64,000 nucleotides of DNA, from the NCBI GenBank assembly GCA_963971285.1, contig OZ020244.1, positions 806,001 through 870,000 of the forward strand, given 5' to 3'. The notes under the pieces were generated by a model. That model saw nothing but the letters and a program-made list of their open reading frames with translations. It made no database searches and had not been told where the DNA came from. A program made the translations under genes and the position numbers. Of the stretch, positions 22,643 to 31,784 are shown in pieces. Numbering within the stretch: position 1 is the first letter of the stretch; each line of letters starts with the position of its first letter. The stretch comes from Astropecten irregularis (lineage: Eukaryota; Echinodermata; Asteroidea; Paxillosida; Astropectinidae).

Positions 22643-22843
22643 ATTCTCCAATCAGTGACCTGTATGTATGCTCCGTGTCAAGGTGCTACGGCCGTCAAAG
22701 TGAAAACCAACCTTCCTAGACTCTTCCAGTTCCTAACATGGCTCCACGACCCGGTGACTCTCTTCCAGTGCGTCTGTGAGAGGGCGCTGCAGGGAGGTTG
22801 TAGTGCAACGGTGGCAGTCAACTCAGAATGTTCAGATGGAAAG
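22643..22843 (+). pseudogene. exon-like segment G, 67 open codons, Cys-rich
   Basis: The acceptor TTGTTTGTGTTTAG precedes 22643, and the donor GTACGAG follows 22843. Frame 0 is open for the full 201 bp, with CMYAPCQGATAV, then a TWLHDPVTLFQCVCERALQG stretch, then CSATVAVNSECSDGK. However, the phase expected from remnant F selects another frame that stops early, so either exons are missing or the gene is broken here. It is slightly richer in GC than its surroundings. No family is recognised. Confidence 0.4.
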
Positions 22844-22903
22844 GTACGAGTATTCATTGAGCAATTTCACCAAGAGCTATGGTTATGGCTATTTCAATTA
22901 ATT

Positions 22904-23318
22904 ATGGCTTTTTAATTGATAAAATCATGAAATAACCACAAGGGAAACTGACTGAATTTTAAAGTCATTCAGTCAGTTTCCCTTGTTATTTCATGATATA
23001 TTAATTAAAAAGCCGTATCCTCTTCGAGTGATCCCCCATGTACTGTTCCCAGGCTGCAGCATCGGTGCGTGTATCATTGAAACGATCCCTGGGGTATGGC
23101 GGTGTGTGCGTGGTTTCATGGCTTCTGACTGCCAAACGAACAAAGATAATTGACTATTGGGGTCACCACCAGCGTAGGGCTGGATGGCTCAGTTTGTAGA
23201 GCGCCTGTACGGTATTCAGGAGGTCGCCAGTTCGATTCCCGCTCCAGTCAATTTTTCTTTGTTCACTTTTCAATGACTTTAAAATTCAGTCAGTTTCCCT
23301 TGGGGTTATTTCATGATT
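22904..23318 (+). mobile_element. tRNA-derived SINE copy enclosed by 47 bp inverted repeats
   Basis: The segments 22923-22969 and 23272-23318 are inverted copies of each other, 46 of 47 positions (AATCATGAAATAACC...AAAGTCATT). A third copy of the tail follows at once in opposite orientation (22970-22997), so 22904-23010 also forms its own hairpin including GGCTTTTTAATT. Inside lie a tRNA-like body (23178-23250) and its 5' extension. The tail (TTCACTTTTCAATGACTT, then CAGTCAGTTTCCCTTG) recurs at 43815-43870, so it is a family. Whether this is a SINE with foldback tails or a MITE that captured a tRNA-like gene is open. Confidence 0.65.
23178..23250 (+). other. tRNA-like pseudogene (SINE head)
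   Basis: The 7 bp acceptor stem GGCTGGA/TCCAGTC pairs fully with one wobble. GCTC/GAGC forms a D stem, with an A-box-like TGGCTCAGTTTGTAGAGCG. GTTCGATTCCC is a good B box. The T stem has two mismatches, and the anticodon loop has C at the usual U33 position, so a working tRNA is unlikely. It probably served as the internal pol III promoter of the SINE. Confidence 0.65.
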
Positions 23319-23540
23319 AAATTTCCAAAAGCTTAGCTAGCTGACCTCAAAATAACTTGAACACTACATATGTATCTGAAGGCCTTTATAAAATGAGGCA
23401 TGACTTAGGATTTATTTTGTTACCGCTATTTGTGTCCTACATGAAATGACGGGCTTGAGATACATTGCAAAGCTGGCACCCATCTTCGGCTATATCCTGT
23501 GGCCCAATCCCACTGGGGTAAAATGGAACAATTCTCCAAC

Positions 23541-24679
23541 TGTACCTTGGACCAGCACTGCACCGGTGGCTTTCATGTACAGCTCCTTGATGGTCACTGT
23601 ACCTTGGACCAGCACTGCACCGGTGGCTTTCATGTACAGATCCTTGATGGTCACTGTACCTTGGACCAGCACTGCACCGGTGGCTTTCATGTACAGCTCC
23701 TTGATGGTCACTGTACCTTGGACCAGCACTGCACCGGTGGCTTTCATGTACAGATCCTTGATGGTCACTGTACCTTGGACCAGCACTGCACCGGTGGCTT
23801 TCATGTACAGCTCCTTGATGGTCACTGTACCTTGGACCAGCACTGCACTGGTGGCTTTCATGTACAGATCCTTGATGGTCACTGTACCTTGGACCAGCAC
23901 TGCACCGGTGGCTTTCATGTACAGCTCCTTGATGGTCACTGTACCTTGGACCAGCACTGCACTGGTGGCTTTCATGTACAGCTCCTTGATGGTCACTGTA
24001 CCTTGGACCAGCACTGCACCGGTGGCTTTCATGTACAGCTCCTTGATGGTCACTGTACCTTGGACCAGCACTGCACCGGTGGCTTTCATGTACAGCTCCT
24101 TGATGGTCACTGTACCTTGGACCAGCACTGCACCGGTGGCTTTCATGTACAGCTCCTTGATGGTCACTGTACCTTGGACCAGCACTGCACCGGTGGCTTT
24201 CATGTACAGATCCTTGATGGTCACTGTACCTTGGACCAGCACTGCACTGGTGGCTTTCATGTACAGATCCTTGATGGTCACTGTACCTTGGACCAGCACT
24301 GCACTGGTGGCTTTCATGTACAGATCCTTGATGGTCACTGTACCTTGGACCAGCACTGCACCGGTGGCTTTCATGTACAGCTCCTTGATGGTCACTGTAC
24401 CTTGGACCAGCACTGCACCGGTGGCTTTCATGTACAGCTCCTTGATGGTCACTGTACCTTGGACCAGCACTGCACTGGTGGCTTTCATGTACAGATCCTT
24501 GATGGTCACTGTACCTTGGACCAGCACTGCACCGGTGGCTTTCATGTACAGCTCCTTGATGGTCACTGTACCTTGGACCAGCACTGCACCGGTGGCTTTC
24601 ATGTACAGCTCCTTGATGGTCACTGTACCTTGGACCAGCACTGCACTGGTGGCTTTCATGTACAGCTCCTTGATGGTCA
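23541..24679. repeat. 57 bp minisatellite, 20 copies
   Basis: Twenty units of 57 bp (TGTACCTTGGACCAGCACTG, CACCGGTGGCTTTCATGTAC, AGCTCCTTGATGGTCAC) vary almost only at two sites, ACCGG/ACTGG and CAGCTCC/CAGATCC. The unit is a multiple of three and stop-free in five frames, which explains ORFs of about 390-427 codons on both strands. The minus-strand reading VTIKELYMKATGAVLVQGT is the most protein-like. I see no start, domain or flanking exon that makes it a gene, although expansion of a real coding exon is possible. Confidence 0.93.
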
Positions 24680-25606
24680 GGGTGAGCTTTTGTCTCTTTG
24701 TGGCCCATAGTGCGTCATGTCATACCTAATTGGTATACACAGAGACTATACAGGCCTCCATTGTTACATGTATTAGCATTGACATTGTACAGATGTAAAC
24801 TACATACATGTGTGGAAGTATCCCCATGGGCCATCTTCTTGCAGAACAATCTTTAATTCAGCCCAAATATATTGTGCGGTTGCATGGCTTGGTAATAACT
24901 GGGGTTCAACTGCAAGGCAGAATTTTTCCTTTAATTGCCTATCATACCTGCCTCTCATCATTTGTACCTCCCCTGACTGATGAAGGCCTTTACCTTGAGT
25001 CTGCCAGTGGTTAATTCCAACTGTTAGTCAGAATACAAGTACAATATGTGCTGTGGCAAAACTCCCTGTGTGTAGTGATGAGCTGATGATAATGAAATCA
25101 TTATCATAGCACTGACAGCGGAACTGCAACAGCACTGAAAGAAAATAAACCAGCAGCCTCACTTTTGTTAGAGGCGGTTTAATATTGAAGTTCTCCCTAA
25201 AGGAGATGTGCATTCATAGACCAGAAAAAAAACTCTGGAAAAATCTTACTATTCCGCAACAACCTTGATTTGGAGACAGTGCAATTACGAATCTCTGCAG
25301 ACTGCAGAGTTGTATGGATGGTTAATAAACTGTGATTTTCTCATAATTTGCCTACCATGCCTGTCACTCATCATTTCCTGCTCCCCTGACTGATGAAAGC
25401 CTTATACATGATTGGCTTGACTCTACAGTCGTCCATACCATTTATAGCCTGAGTACTGGAAGACCAGCACTGTCTAACAGGGAAATTTCAATATCTTTGA
25501 CTCATCGTTCTCAGGACTCTGACTGGTTCAAGTTTGAACAAATTGCAGCTTTTTCATAAGAACTCGTATATGGTACCAGTGAACCTGTGATATACATGAA
25601 CCCAAA
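24680..25606. other. spacer; original 5' flank of the FReD gene
   Basis: No gene is seen. Two diverged direct copies of a ~60 bp segment (24937-24995 and 25345-25405, sharing TCATCATTT and CCCCTGACTGATGAA) are present. Because the LTR element inserted at 25610/31579, the last few hundred bases here were, before insertion, the region just upstream of the PAN-FReD gene and may contain its promoter. Confidence 0.45.
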
Positions 25607-25610
25607 ATAG

Positions 25611-25878
25611 TGTGGCGTCCGTGCCGGTCGGCCGCTAGAGGGCACCAGCACGGTTCCACGGTGGAGCCGCGCAGTGGAGCCCCTGGTGGCCGGCCAGGGA
25701 GGCCCGTTCTCCCGGGCGGCGCATGCGCAAAGAGATTGTTATGGCCTCGTTGCGGAAGTGGTTGCGGTGTATGTTTTTGTGGAAATAAACAGCCTGAAGT
25801 AGCAGAAACGAGTAAACCTGTGTTGAGAGTCCTTTCTTGGAGTGCGTGTGAAGAACCCCAGAAGTGTTCGACGCTACA
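25611..25878 (+). repeat. 5' LTR (268 bp)
   Basis: It starts TGTGGCGTCC and ends ACGCTACA. By eye it is identical base for base to 31311-31578. It holds AATAAA (25784-25789) as a possible poly(A) signal. No clear TATA box is seen. Confidence 0.95.
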
Positions 25879-25898
25879 TTGGTGGCAGCGGCGGCACG
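25879..25898 (+). promoter_or_regulatory. primer binding site region
   Basis: TTGGTGGCAGCGGCGGCACG immediately follows the 5' LTR. It contains the TGG expected to pair with a tRNA 3' CCA. The priming tRNA was not identified. Confidence 0.7.
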
Positions 25899-25941
25899 CA
25901 GAAGGCGGAAAAACAGGTGATTTTTTGGGATATTTTCGGCA

Positions 25942-28900
25942 ATGAATTCAGGAGATCACGGAAGTCTGGCACCTAACTCGCCACACGGCGAGGAGGCAGG
26001 CTGGAGTGCGGGCTCACGTAGTGGGGGCCCGTCTAGTGGATCAGCCAGCAGTACCTTCGTCACAGTGGACGAGTTGGAATCCTTTTTGCGGGATGGTCAA
26101 GTGGAATTTCGGGACTTGGGCGGGGGGCTTAGTCATTGCAGTATGTCTACCCCTGCGGGGGGTGGGCGTGCTCATGACCATAAATCATCAATGACTGGTA
26201 CCCTGTCCCACGAGGGGCCGCCCCGTGCTGTAGACGGCGGCGCAGCAGACGGTTCGTTCCAATCGGAACGATCCCGAGTTGTGCTGGTCGATGCAGCGGG
26301 GGTGGAGCTTCGTCGGGATATACCCCAGATATTCTGTAACAACACAGTAGATGCCAGGTCCCACGAGGGGCCGTCCCGTGCTGTAGACGATGGCGCAACA
26401 GACGTTTCGTTCCATTCGGAACGATCCCGGTTTGTGCTGTCCGATGCAGTGGGGGCGGGGCTTCGTCGGGACATGCCCCAGTTTGTTGGTAATAAAGCCG
26501 CATGTGTCTGGTCCCGCGAGGGGCCGCCCCGTACTGTAGACGCTAGCGCAGCAGACGTTTCGTTCCATTCGGAACGATCCGGAGCTGTGCTGGTTGATGC
26601 AGCGGGGGCGGGGTTTCGTCCTGAGTCAACCTGCAATCCCTACGCTCATGAAAATAGTACTGAAGCGCCACTCGGTGCTTACATGGATACGACTGGTGTG
26701 GCCTCCCATTCGGGGCGCCCCCAGGCTGGATTTGCCCATATAGCAGGGGCGGGAAACCGTCCGAGCACGCATCAGGCGGCACAACTGGGTGCGGATCTCC
26801 CCCAGCAGTACTTTCGTCCCCACTATTGCAGTGCGGCGAGTCCTGACCTCCACTCGGAGCAGGCCTGCACTGCACGACTCTATGGCGCGGAGCCGGCAAG
26901 GTTGCTCCGCGCGGGAGTCAATGGGGCAGAGCTGCTCCACACACGAGTCAATGGACGGGAGTCCGTGGAGTTGCTCCGCACACAAGTCAATGGGGCGGAG
27001 CCTACAGAGTTGCTCCGCACGGACGTCTATGGCGCGGAGCCGGCAAGGTTGCTCCGCACGGACGTCTATGGCGCGGAACCGGCAAGGTTGCTCCGCACGG
27101 GAGTCAATGGGCCAGAGCTGCTCCGCACACAAGTCAATGGTGCGGAGCCAACGAGGTTGCTCCGCACGGGAGTTTATGGGGCGGAGCCGACGGAGTTGCT
27201 CCGCACACAAGTCAATGGGGCGGAACCAACGGAGTTGCTCCGCACGGACGTCTATGGCGTGGAGCCGGCAAGGTTGCTCCGCACGGACGTCTATGGCGCG
27301 GAGCCGGTAAGGTTGCTCCGCACGGGAGTCAATGGGCCAGAGCTGCTCCGCACACAAGTCAATGGTGCGGAGCCGACGAGGTTGCTCCGCACAGGGGTCA
27401 ATGGGGCAGAGTTGCTCCGCACACAAGCCAATGGGGTGGAGCCGGCCCGGTTGTTCCACACACAAGCCAACGGAACGGAACCGACCCGGCTGCTCGGCCG
27501 TACACCACTGCAGTTGGGAGACCCCCTGGGATGTCACCACCCGGTGCTCCCAGGGGGGGCCGACCCGGGTTCTGCCGATGTTTGGACGGCCCCTAAACAG
27601 GCGGGGGGGCGCGCTTCCCAAGTGCCAGTCGAGCGGGGGACTTCAACGCCTGATCACTTCGGGCCGGGGGGTCGGAGACCACTGATGCTCCCCAACAAGT
27701 TTGACGGGATCTCGTCATGGTCGGATTACTTGATCCATTTCGAGAGCGTTGCAGCAGTCAATCAGTGGGGTGAGGCGGAGAAGGCGATGTTCCTTGCAGC
27801 TCACCTAAAGGGCGCGGCCCAGGAGGCATTGGCGGATATGGTACCGGAAACGCGGAAGGAATATTCCTCCATTTTGGAAAACTTCGAGCAGCGGTTCGGG
27901 GTGACAGCACAGATTCCACTACATCGGGCTCAGTTGTCTATGCGTACGAGGGGCCGAGACGAGTCACTCAATAGCCTAGGACAATCCATCCGACGGTTGG
28001 TGTTGAGGAGCTACCCGAAGCTGCCCACACAGGCCCGTGAGGAATTGGCGGTCGAGGCTTTCCGCAATGCCCTGCGAGAGGAACAGCTGCAGCGTCACAT
28101 CTTCTCCAGGAAAGCAACGACTTTGACCGAAGCCGTCACACTGGCGACCGAAATGGAAGCTTTTCTCGAGTCGCAAGCGCAAAACAGAAAAGGGAAACCG
28201 ATGGCTAGGGACGTGAGGTCGGTAGCCCAGCCTCCTCCAACCCCTGCTGAGGAACCCAAATCGGCTGCATGGGCCGTGTACACACCAGGTGCGCGCGCCC
28301 AGGTGGAGTGCTATGGGTGCCACGAATTTGGACACATCAGGCGGTACTGCCCTCAGAAACGACAGTCTGCCTCCTTCCAACCAGGGGAGGTGCAGGTGGG
28401 AGCCATTATGGGGGCTGGGCAGGAAGAAGCCACAACCACGGAAGGGCTCCTGGGAGCCTGGGACCAGGAAGAACTCAAACAGGAACAACGTAGTGACCCA
28501 GAGCTGGACAAGATCGTGCGGTGGCTGGAAGACGGGGTCCCCAAACCCAGCTGGCGGGACGTCTCGGCGCTGGGTGAAGGCCCAAAGTACTGGTGGGCTA
28601 GGTGGGAGACGCTGCGGCTGTCCCAGGGCGTATTGCAGGTGAAGTGGGAGCAGCCCAATGGCGAACCGCCGGTATGGAAGGTTGTGGTACCACGGGTGAA
28701 AGTCGACGACGTTTTGCGACTGGCGCATGACAATAGGACTTCAGGACATTTGGGGATTACCCGGACCGTTGCACGGCTGAGACAGGCTCCGGTGTTCTGG
28801 AGGGAGATGCGACGCCAGGCAGAAGAGTGGTGTCAAAAGTGCCACAAGTGCGGGTCAAAGAAGTCACCTCCTCGACCCCTCAAGGCCCCACTTCAACAGT

Positions 28901-31212
28901 ACCTGGTAGGGGCCCCGATGGAGCGCCTCGCGATCGACCTCACGGGTCGATTTCCGAGGACGAGGACAGGGAATTCTAGTATCATGGTGGTGGCCGACTA
29001 CTTTACGAAGTGGGTTGAGGCGTTTCCGATTCCGGACCAGACTGCTCAGACTGTCGCCAGAGTCCTCGTCGAACAGGTCATCACCCGGTTTGGAGCTCCC
29101 CTTGAGATCCACACGGATCAAGGGAGGGAGTTCGAAGCCGAGCTCTTCCAGGGCACCTGTAAGCTGCTCGGCGTCCAAAAGACCAGTACCACGCCGTTCC
29201 ACCCCCAGTCTGACGGGATGGTGGAGCGGTTTAACCGCACAGTCAAGACGATGCTGAGCCTGTTTGTTCAGGAGAACCAGGACGATTGGGATGAACACCT
29301 ACCGTACGTGATGATGGCGTACCGCTCCTCCCAGCACGACAGCACAAAATTCACGCCCAACATGCTGATGTTCGGCCGGGAAGTGCGACTCCCGTTGGAC
29401 CTGGTGGTGGGCCAGCCGGAGAAACCAAAGGCAGGCGCAGCAGAGCACGAGTATGTGGAGGGGTTGAGGACAAAGATAGAGTTCGCCCACGAGTTTGCCC
29501 GTCATCATCTGCGGAAGAGCCAGACATATCAAAAGCGACATTACGATCGTCGGGCAGGAAGTGCCAGCTATAAGCCTGGCCAACCTGTGTGGTTGTATAC
29601 CCCCTCCAAGAAAGTGGGCCGCACGCCCAATTTGCAGTGCTGGTGGGACGGGCCCTTCGTGGTGACACAGAAGATTGATGATGTCACGTTCCGCGTGCAA
29701 AAATCCCCTCGAGCCAAAGCCAAGGTGGTTCATTCCAATCGGCTTAAGCCGTATCTGGGCGACGCCGAAGTGGACTGGTGGAGGCACGTAGCGCAGAACC
29801 TGCCAAAAGGGGGACCGCCACCAACCCAAGACCAGGAGGTGACGCTACCACCGAGTCCATCGACTGACACTACCCAGGAGGATCCGCCGGCTGGGGTGGG
29901 TGGTCAGTTAGCCAAGGAGGGACCACTTCCAGTTGAGACGGGGAAGGGGACACTGCCGGAAGCGATGGCGACTGCCGCCCCCGGAGGACCGGGCTGCGAG
30001 GATGACGGATCGTCTTCCCCCTGCAGGATGGACCCGGCCTCGATTCATTGCCCGCACTGTGACCAGACGTTCGGGAGGAGGAGGAACTTAAAGAGACACC
30101 TCAACACCGCGTGTGTGGCGCTCCACCCGGAGCGCCCATACCCCTGCCAGAGAGGGTGCGGAGTCCGTTTTTTTAGGGCCGATGTCCGCACCAGACACCA
30201 CCGGTTCTGCCAAGGAGACAGCGTGGCCGTGGTGATGGCGGAGGCCGATACACTGGAGCTGCACGCCAGTGACGACGACATGGGACAGGCCCCGTCCCCG
30301 CCTCATCTCTCCCGGCAGGGGACCCCAGACCCACCTCCATTCGGACGGTGTGGTCCGGCAGGACGGTCCCCGTCGCCGCCGCCACTAAGAAGACGGGTAA
30401 GTCCAGTGTCGTCAGGGGGGCCGGGGGGCCGTGACCACCCGGAGCGGTCCTCCCGGCCTTCCCGCCCTGAACAGGATAGGTCGCCTGGTCGGCGGAGCCT
30501 AGACCGGGCCGAGCGACCCTGCCAGCCACCATCCCGGCGGAGTCCCGACCGGCGGTTCCCCTGGAGCCCTGCCCAGGGCAGGCGTCCTCACTTCAGCAGG
30601 GCAGAGGAAGCAAGCCCTGGTCGCCCCCAGCCCACAATGGCGGAGGGCGGAACACAGACGGAACCTCCGATGTCCCCTGGGGTTCCGGTCCAACCGTGGA
30701 ATGGCCAGCGGAGGGTTCTGCCGGCCGGGTCTCGGGTGAGCCTTCCAGACGGGACCTCGCTGCGACTGGAGACGGCCGGCGCCCTCCACCCGGACAACAC
30801 CACCAGGGAGGCCGCCACGCACATGATGGAACCCCTGTGCGAGCATGCGCGGGACGAATGGCGGCTCGAAAGGACATCCCATGGAGCGGACGAGGCCGGC
30901 CACCGGCTGATGCGGACACGGGTGGTCCGCACCTGTGAAGTGCCTGGGCGTCTCCTGCAGACGTACCAGGGACAGCAGTACGGCCAGCACTTCGTAGATC
31001 CCTCTGTGTCCGCCCAACCTTCACTGGGAGGAATGCTGCCCCCTGGAGCGCCTCCACCCCCACGCTACCCCGATGGTGTCCCTCAAGAGTTCTGGGAGCA
31101 GCTGTTCCAGCAGACGAAGGTTCCAGCGCCGGCTGCCACCCACCAACTAAAACTTTGGTTTCTTGTTCTTTCCTTGCATTTTTCTTTTGTTGTTGTTTTG
31201 AATGCTGTGTAA
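25942..31212 (+). CDS. Gag-integrase fusion polyprotein of the LTR element (1756 aa)
   Basis: Order along the protein: a low-complexity N-terminus; three ~52-residue repeats (about 90-230, each with SHEGPxRAVD and SERSR); a 13-residue repeat array (about 310-515, GAEPTELLRTQVN type); a Gag capsid-like region (about 583-750); a CCHC knuckle C790-x2-C793-x4-H798-x4-C803; an integrase HHCC zinc site (H929, H936, C964, C967); a catalytic core D999, D1059, E1095 (D-x59-D-x35-E); and a GPF-type C-terminal integrase module (about 1225-1285, WDGPF). A further ~470 residues carry two C2HC-like fingers (C1370-C1391 and C1402 onward), a Pro/Arg-rich stretch and a hydrophobic last 20 residues. Between the knuckle and integrase only ~125 residues remain. 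The segment WDQEELKQEQRSDPELDKI normally follows RNase H, so PR, RT and RH are missing in frame. Integrase looks catalytically complete. ATG 25942 opens the frame 64 bp after the LTR. Confidence 0.93.
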   Translation: MNSGDHGSLAPNSPHGEEAGWSAGSRSGGPSSGSASSTFVTVDELESFLRDGQVEFRDLGGGLSHCSMSTPAGGGRAHDHKSSMTGTLSHEGPPRAVDGGAADGSFQSERSRVVLVDAAGVELRRDIPQIFCNNTVDARSHEGPSRAVDDGATDVSFHSERSRFVLSDAVGAGLRRDMPQFVGNKAACVWSREGPPRTVDASAADVSFHSERSGAVLVDAAGAGFRPESTCNPYAHENSTEAPLGAYMDTTGVASHSGRPQAGFAHIAGAGNRPSTHQAAQLGADLPQQYFRPHYCSAASPDLHSEQACTARLYGAEPARLLRAGVNGAELLHTRVNGRESVELLRTQVNGAEPTELLRTDVYGAEPARLLRTDVYGAEPARLLRTGVNGPELLRTQVNGAEPTRLLRTGVYGAEPTELLRTQVNGAEPTELLRTDVYGVEPARLLRTDVYGAEPVRLLRTGVNGPELLRTQVNGAEPTRLLRTGVNGAELLRTQANGVEPARLFHTQANGTEPTRLLGRTPLQLGDPLGCHHPVLPGGADPGSADVWTAPKQAGGRASQVPVERGTSTPDHFGPGGRRPLMLPNKFDGISSWSDYLIHFESVAAVNQWGEAEKAMFLAAHLKGAAQEALADMVPETRKEYSSILENFEQRFGVTAQIPLHRAQLSMRTRGRDESLNSLGQSIRRLVLRSYPKLPTQAREELAVEAFRNALREEQLQRHIFSRKATTLTEAVTLATEMEAFLESQAQNRKGKPMARDVRSVAQPPPTPAEEPKSAAWAVYTPGARAQVECYGCHEFGHIRRYCPQKRQSASFQPGEVQVGAIMGAGQEEATTTEGLLGAWDQEELKQEQRSDPELDKIVRWLEDGVPKPSWRDVSALGEGPKYWWARWETLRLSQGVLQVKWEQPNGEPPVWKVVVPRVKVDDVLRLAHDNRTSGHLGITRTVARLRQAPVFWREMRRQAEEWCQKCHKCGSKKSPPRPLKAPLQQYLVGAPMERLAIDLTGRFPRTRTGNSSIMVVADYFTKWVEAFPIPDQTAQTVARVLVEQVITRFGAPLEIHTDQGREFEAELFQGTCKLLGVQKTSTTPFHPQSDGMVERFNRTVKTMLSLFVQENQDDWDEHLPYVMMAYRSSQHDSTKFTPNMLMFGREVRLPLDLVVGQPEKPKAGAAEHEYVEGLRTKIEFAHEFARHHLRKSQTYQKRHYDRRAGSASYKPGQPVWLYTPSKKVGRTPNLQCWWDGPFVVTQKIDDVTFRVQKSPRAKAKVVHSNRLKPYLGDAEVDWWRHVAQNLPKGGPPPTQDQEVTLPPSPSTDTTQEDPPAGVGGQLAKEGPLPVETGKGTLPEAMATAAPGGPGCEDDGSSSPCRMDPASIHCPHCDQTFGRRRNLKRHLNTACVALHPERPYPCQRGCGVRFFRADVRTRHHRFCQGDSVAVVMAEADTLELHASDDDMGQAPSPPHLSRQGTPDPPPFGRCGPAGRSPSPPPLRRRVSPVSSGGPGGRDHPERSSRPSRPEQDRSPGRRSLDRAERPCQPPSRRSPDRRFPWSPAQGRRPHFSRAEEASPGRPQPTMAEGGTQTEPPMSPGVPVQPWNGQRRVLPAGSRVSLPDGTSLRLETAGALHPDNTTREAATHMMEPLCEHARDEWRLERTSHGADEAGHRLMRTRVVRTCEVPGRLLQTYQGQQYGQHFVDPSVSAQPSLGGMLPPGAPPPPRYPDGVPQEFWEQLFQQTKVPAPAATHQLKLWFLVLSLHFSFVVVLNAV

Positions 31213-31299
31213 TTTTGTTGTGTCATGCGCCTCCGGGCCGGGCCCCTGGTTGTCCGGTTGCGGATGCCGGCGCCCTGTTTGGGGACAAACAAGGTCCTC

Positions 31300-31310
31300 G
31301 AGGGGGGCGG
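31300..31310 (+). promoter_or_regulatory. polypurine tract
   Basis: GAGGGGGGCGG lies directly before the 3' LTR, the expected position of the plus-strand primer. Confidence 0.8.
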
Positions 31311-31578
31311 TGTGGCGTCCGTGCCGGTCGGCCGCTAGAGGGCACCAGCACGGTTCCACGGTGGAGCCGCGCAGTGGAGCCCCTGGTGGCCGGCCAGGGA
31401 GGCCCGTTCTCCCGGGCGGCGCATGCGCAAAGAGATTGTTATGGCCTCGTTGCGGAAGTGGTTGCGGTGTATGTTTTTGTGGAAATAAACAGCCTGAAGT
31501 AGCAGAAACGAGTAAACCTGTGTTGAGAGTCCTTTCTTGGAGTGCGTGTGAAGAACCCCAGAAGTGTTCGACGCTACA
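31311..31578 (+). repeat. 3' LTR (268 bp)
   Basis: It is identical to the 5' LTR. It ends ACGCTACA and is followed by the ATAG target duplication. It lies in sense orientation 206 bp before the start codon of the PAN-FReD gene, so its promoter could act on that gene. Confidence 0.95.
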
Positions 31579-31784
31579 ATAGGAAGCAGGACATATCAGC
31601 TGGTTGCAGAGAGTGGTATTCATCTGACTGTGTAATCTGGAGTTCAGTTTGGCTTTCAGTTTCTCTTCATCAACTCAACAAGGGTTGCAGCATCTTAACA
31701 ACCAGTGGAGATTAATAGGAATCTAAGTCACGATACAAGCCAGTCTACATTGCAGTCTCTTGACCTATCACTACAAGCATCAGA

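Larger units (their letters stand above)
25607..31582 (+). mobile_element. complete Ty3/gypsy-type LTR retrotransposon lacking protease-RT-RNase H
   Basis: A 5968 bp element (25611-31578) is flanked by ATAG on both sides (25607-25610 and 31579-31582). It has identical 268 bp LTRs (TG...CA), a primer-binding-site-like sequence next to the 5' LTR, a polypurine tract before the 3' LTR, and one long ORF encoding Gag fused to integrase. The element is much more GC-rich than the surrounding DNA. Intact ends and identical LTRs indicate a very recent insertion, yet the element cannot make its own reverse transcriptase and must be moved in trans (inference). Confidence 0.93.

Noticed and set aside
23437..24729. 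Overlapping 389-427 codon ORFs on both strands
   Set aside because: Five frames are open simultaneously; this is the property of a 57 bp stop-free unit. Kept as a repeat, with coding status only raised as a question.
26147..31623. Minus-strand ORFs of up to 331 codons across the LTR element
   Set aside because: They are antisense shadows of the GC-rich, repeat-containing Gag-integrase ORF and have no domains.
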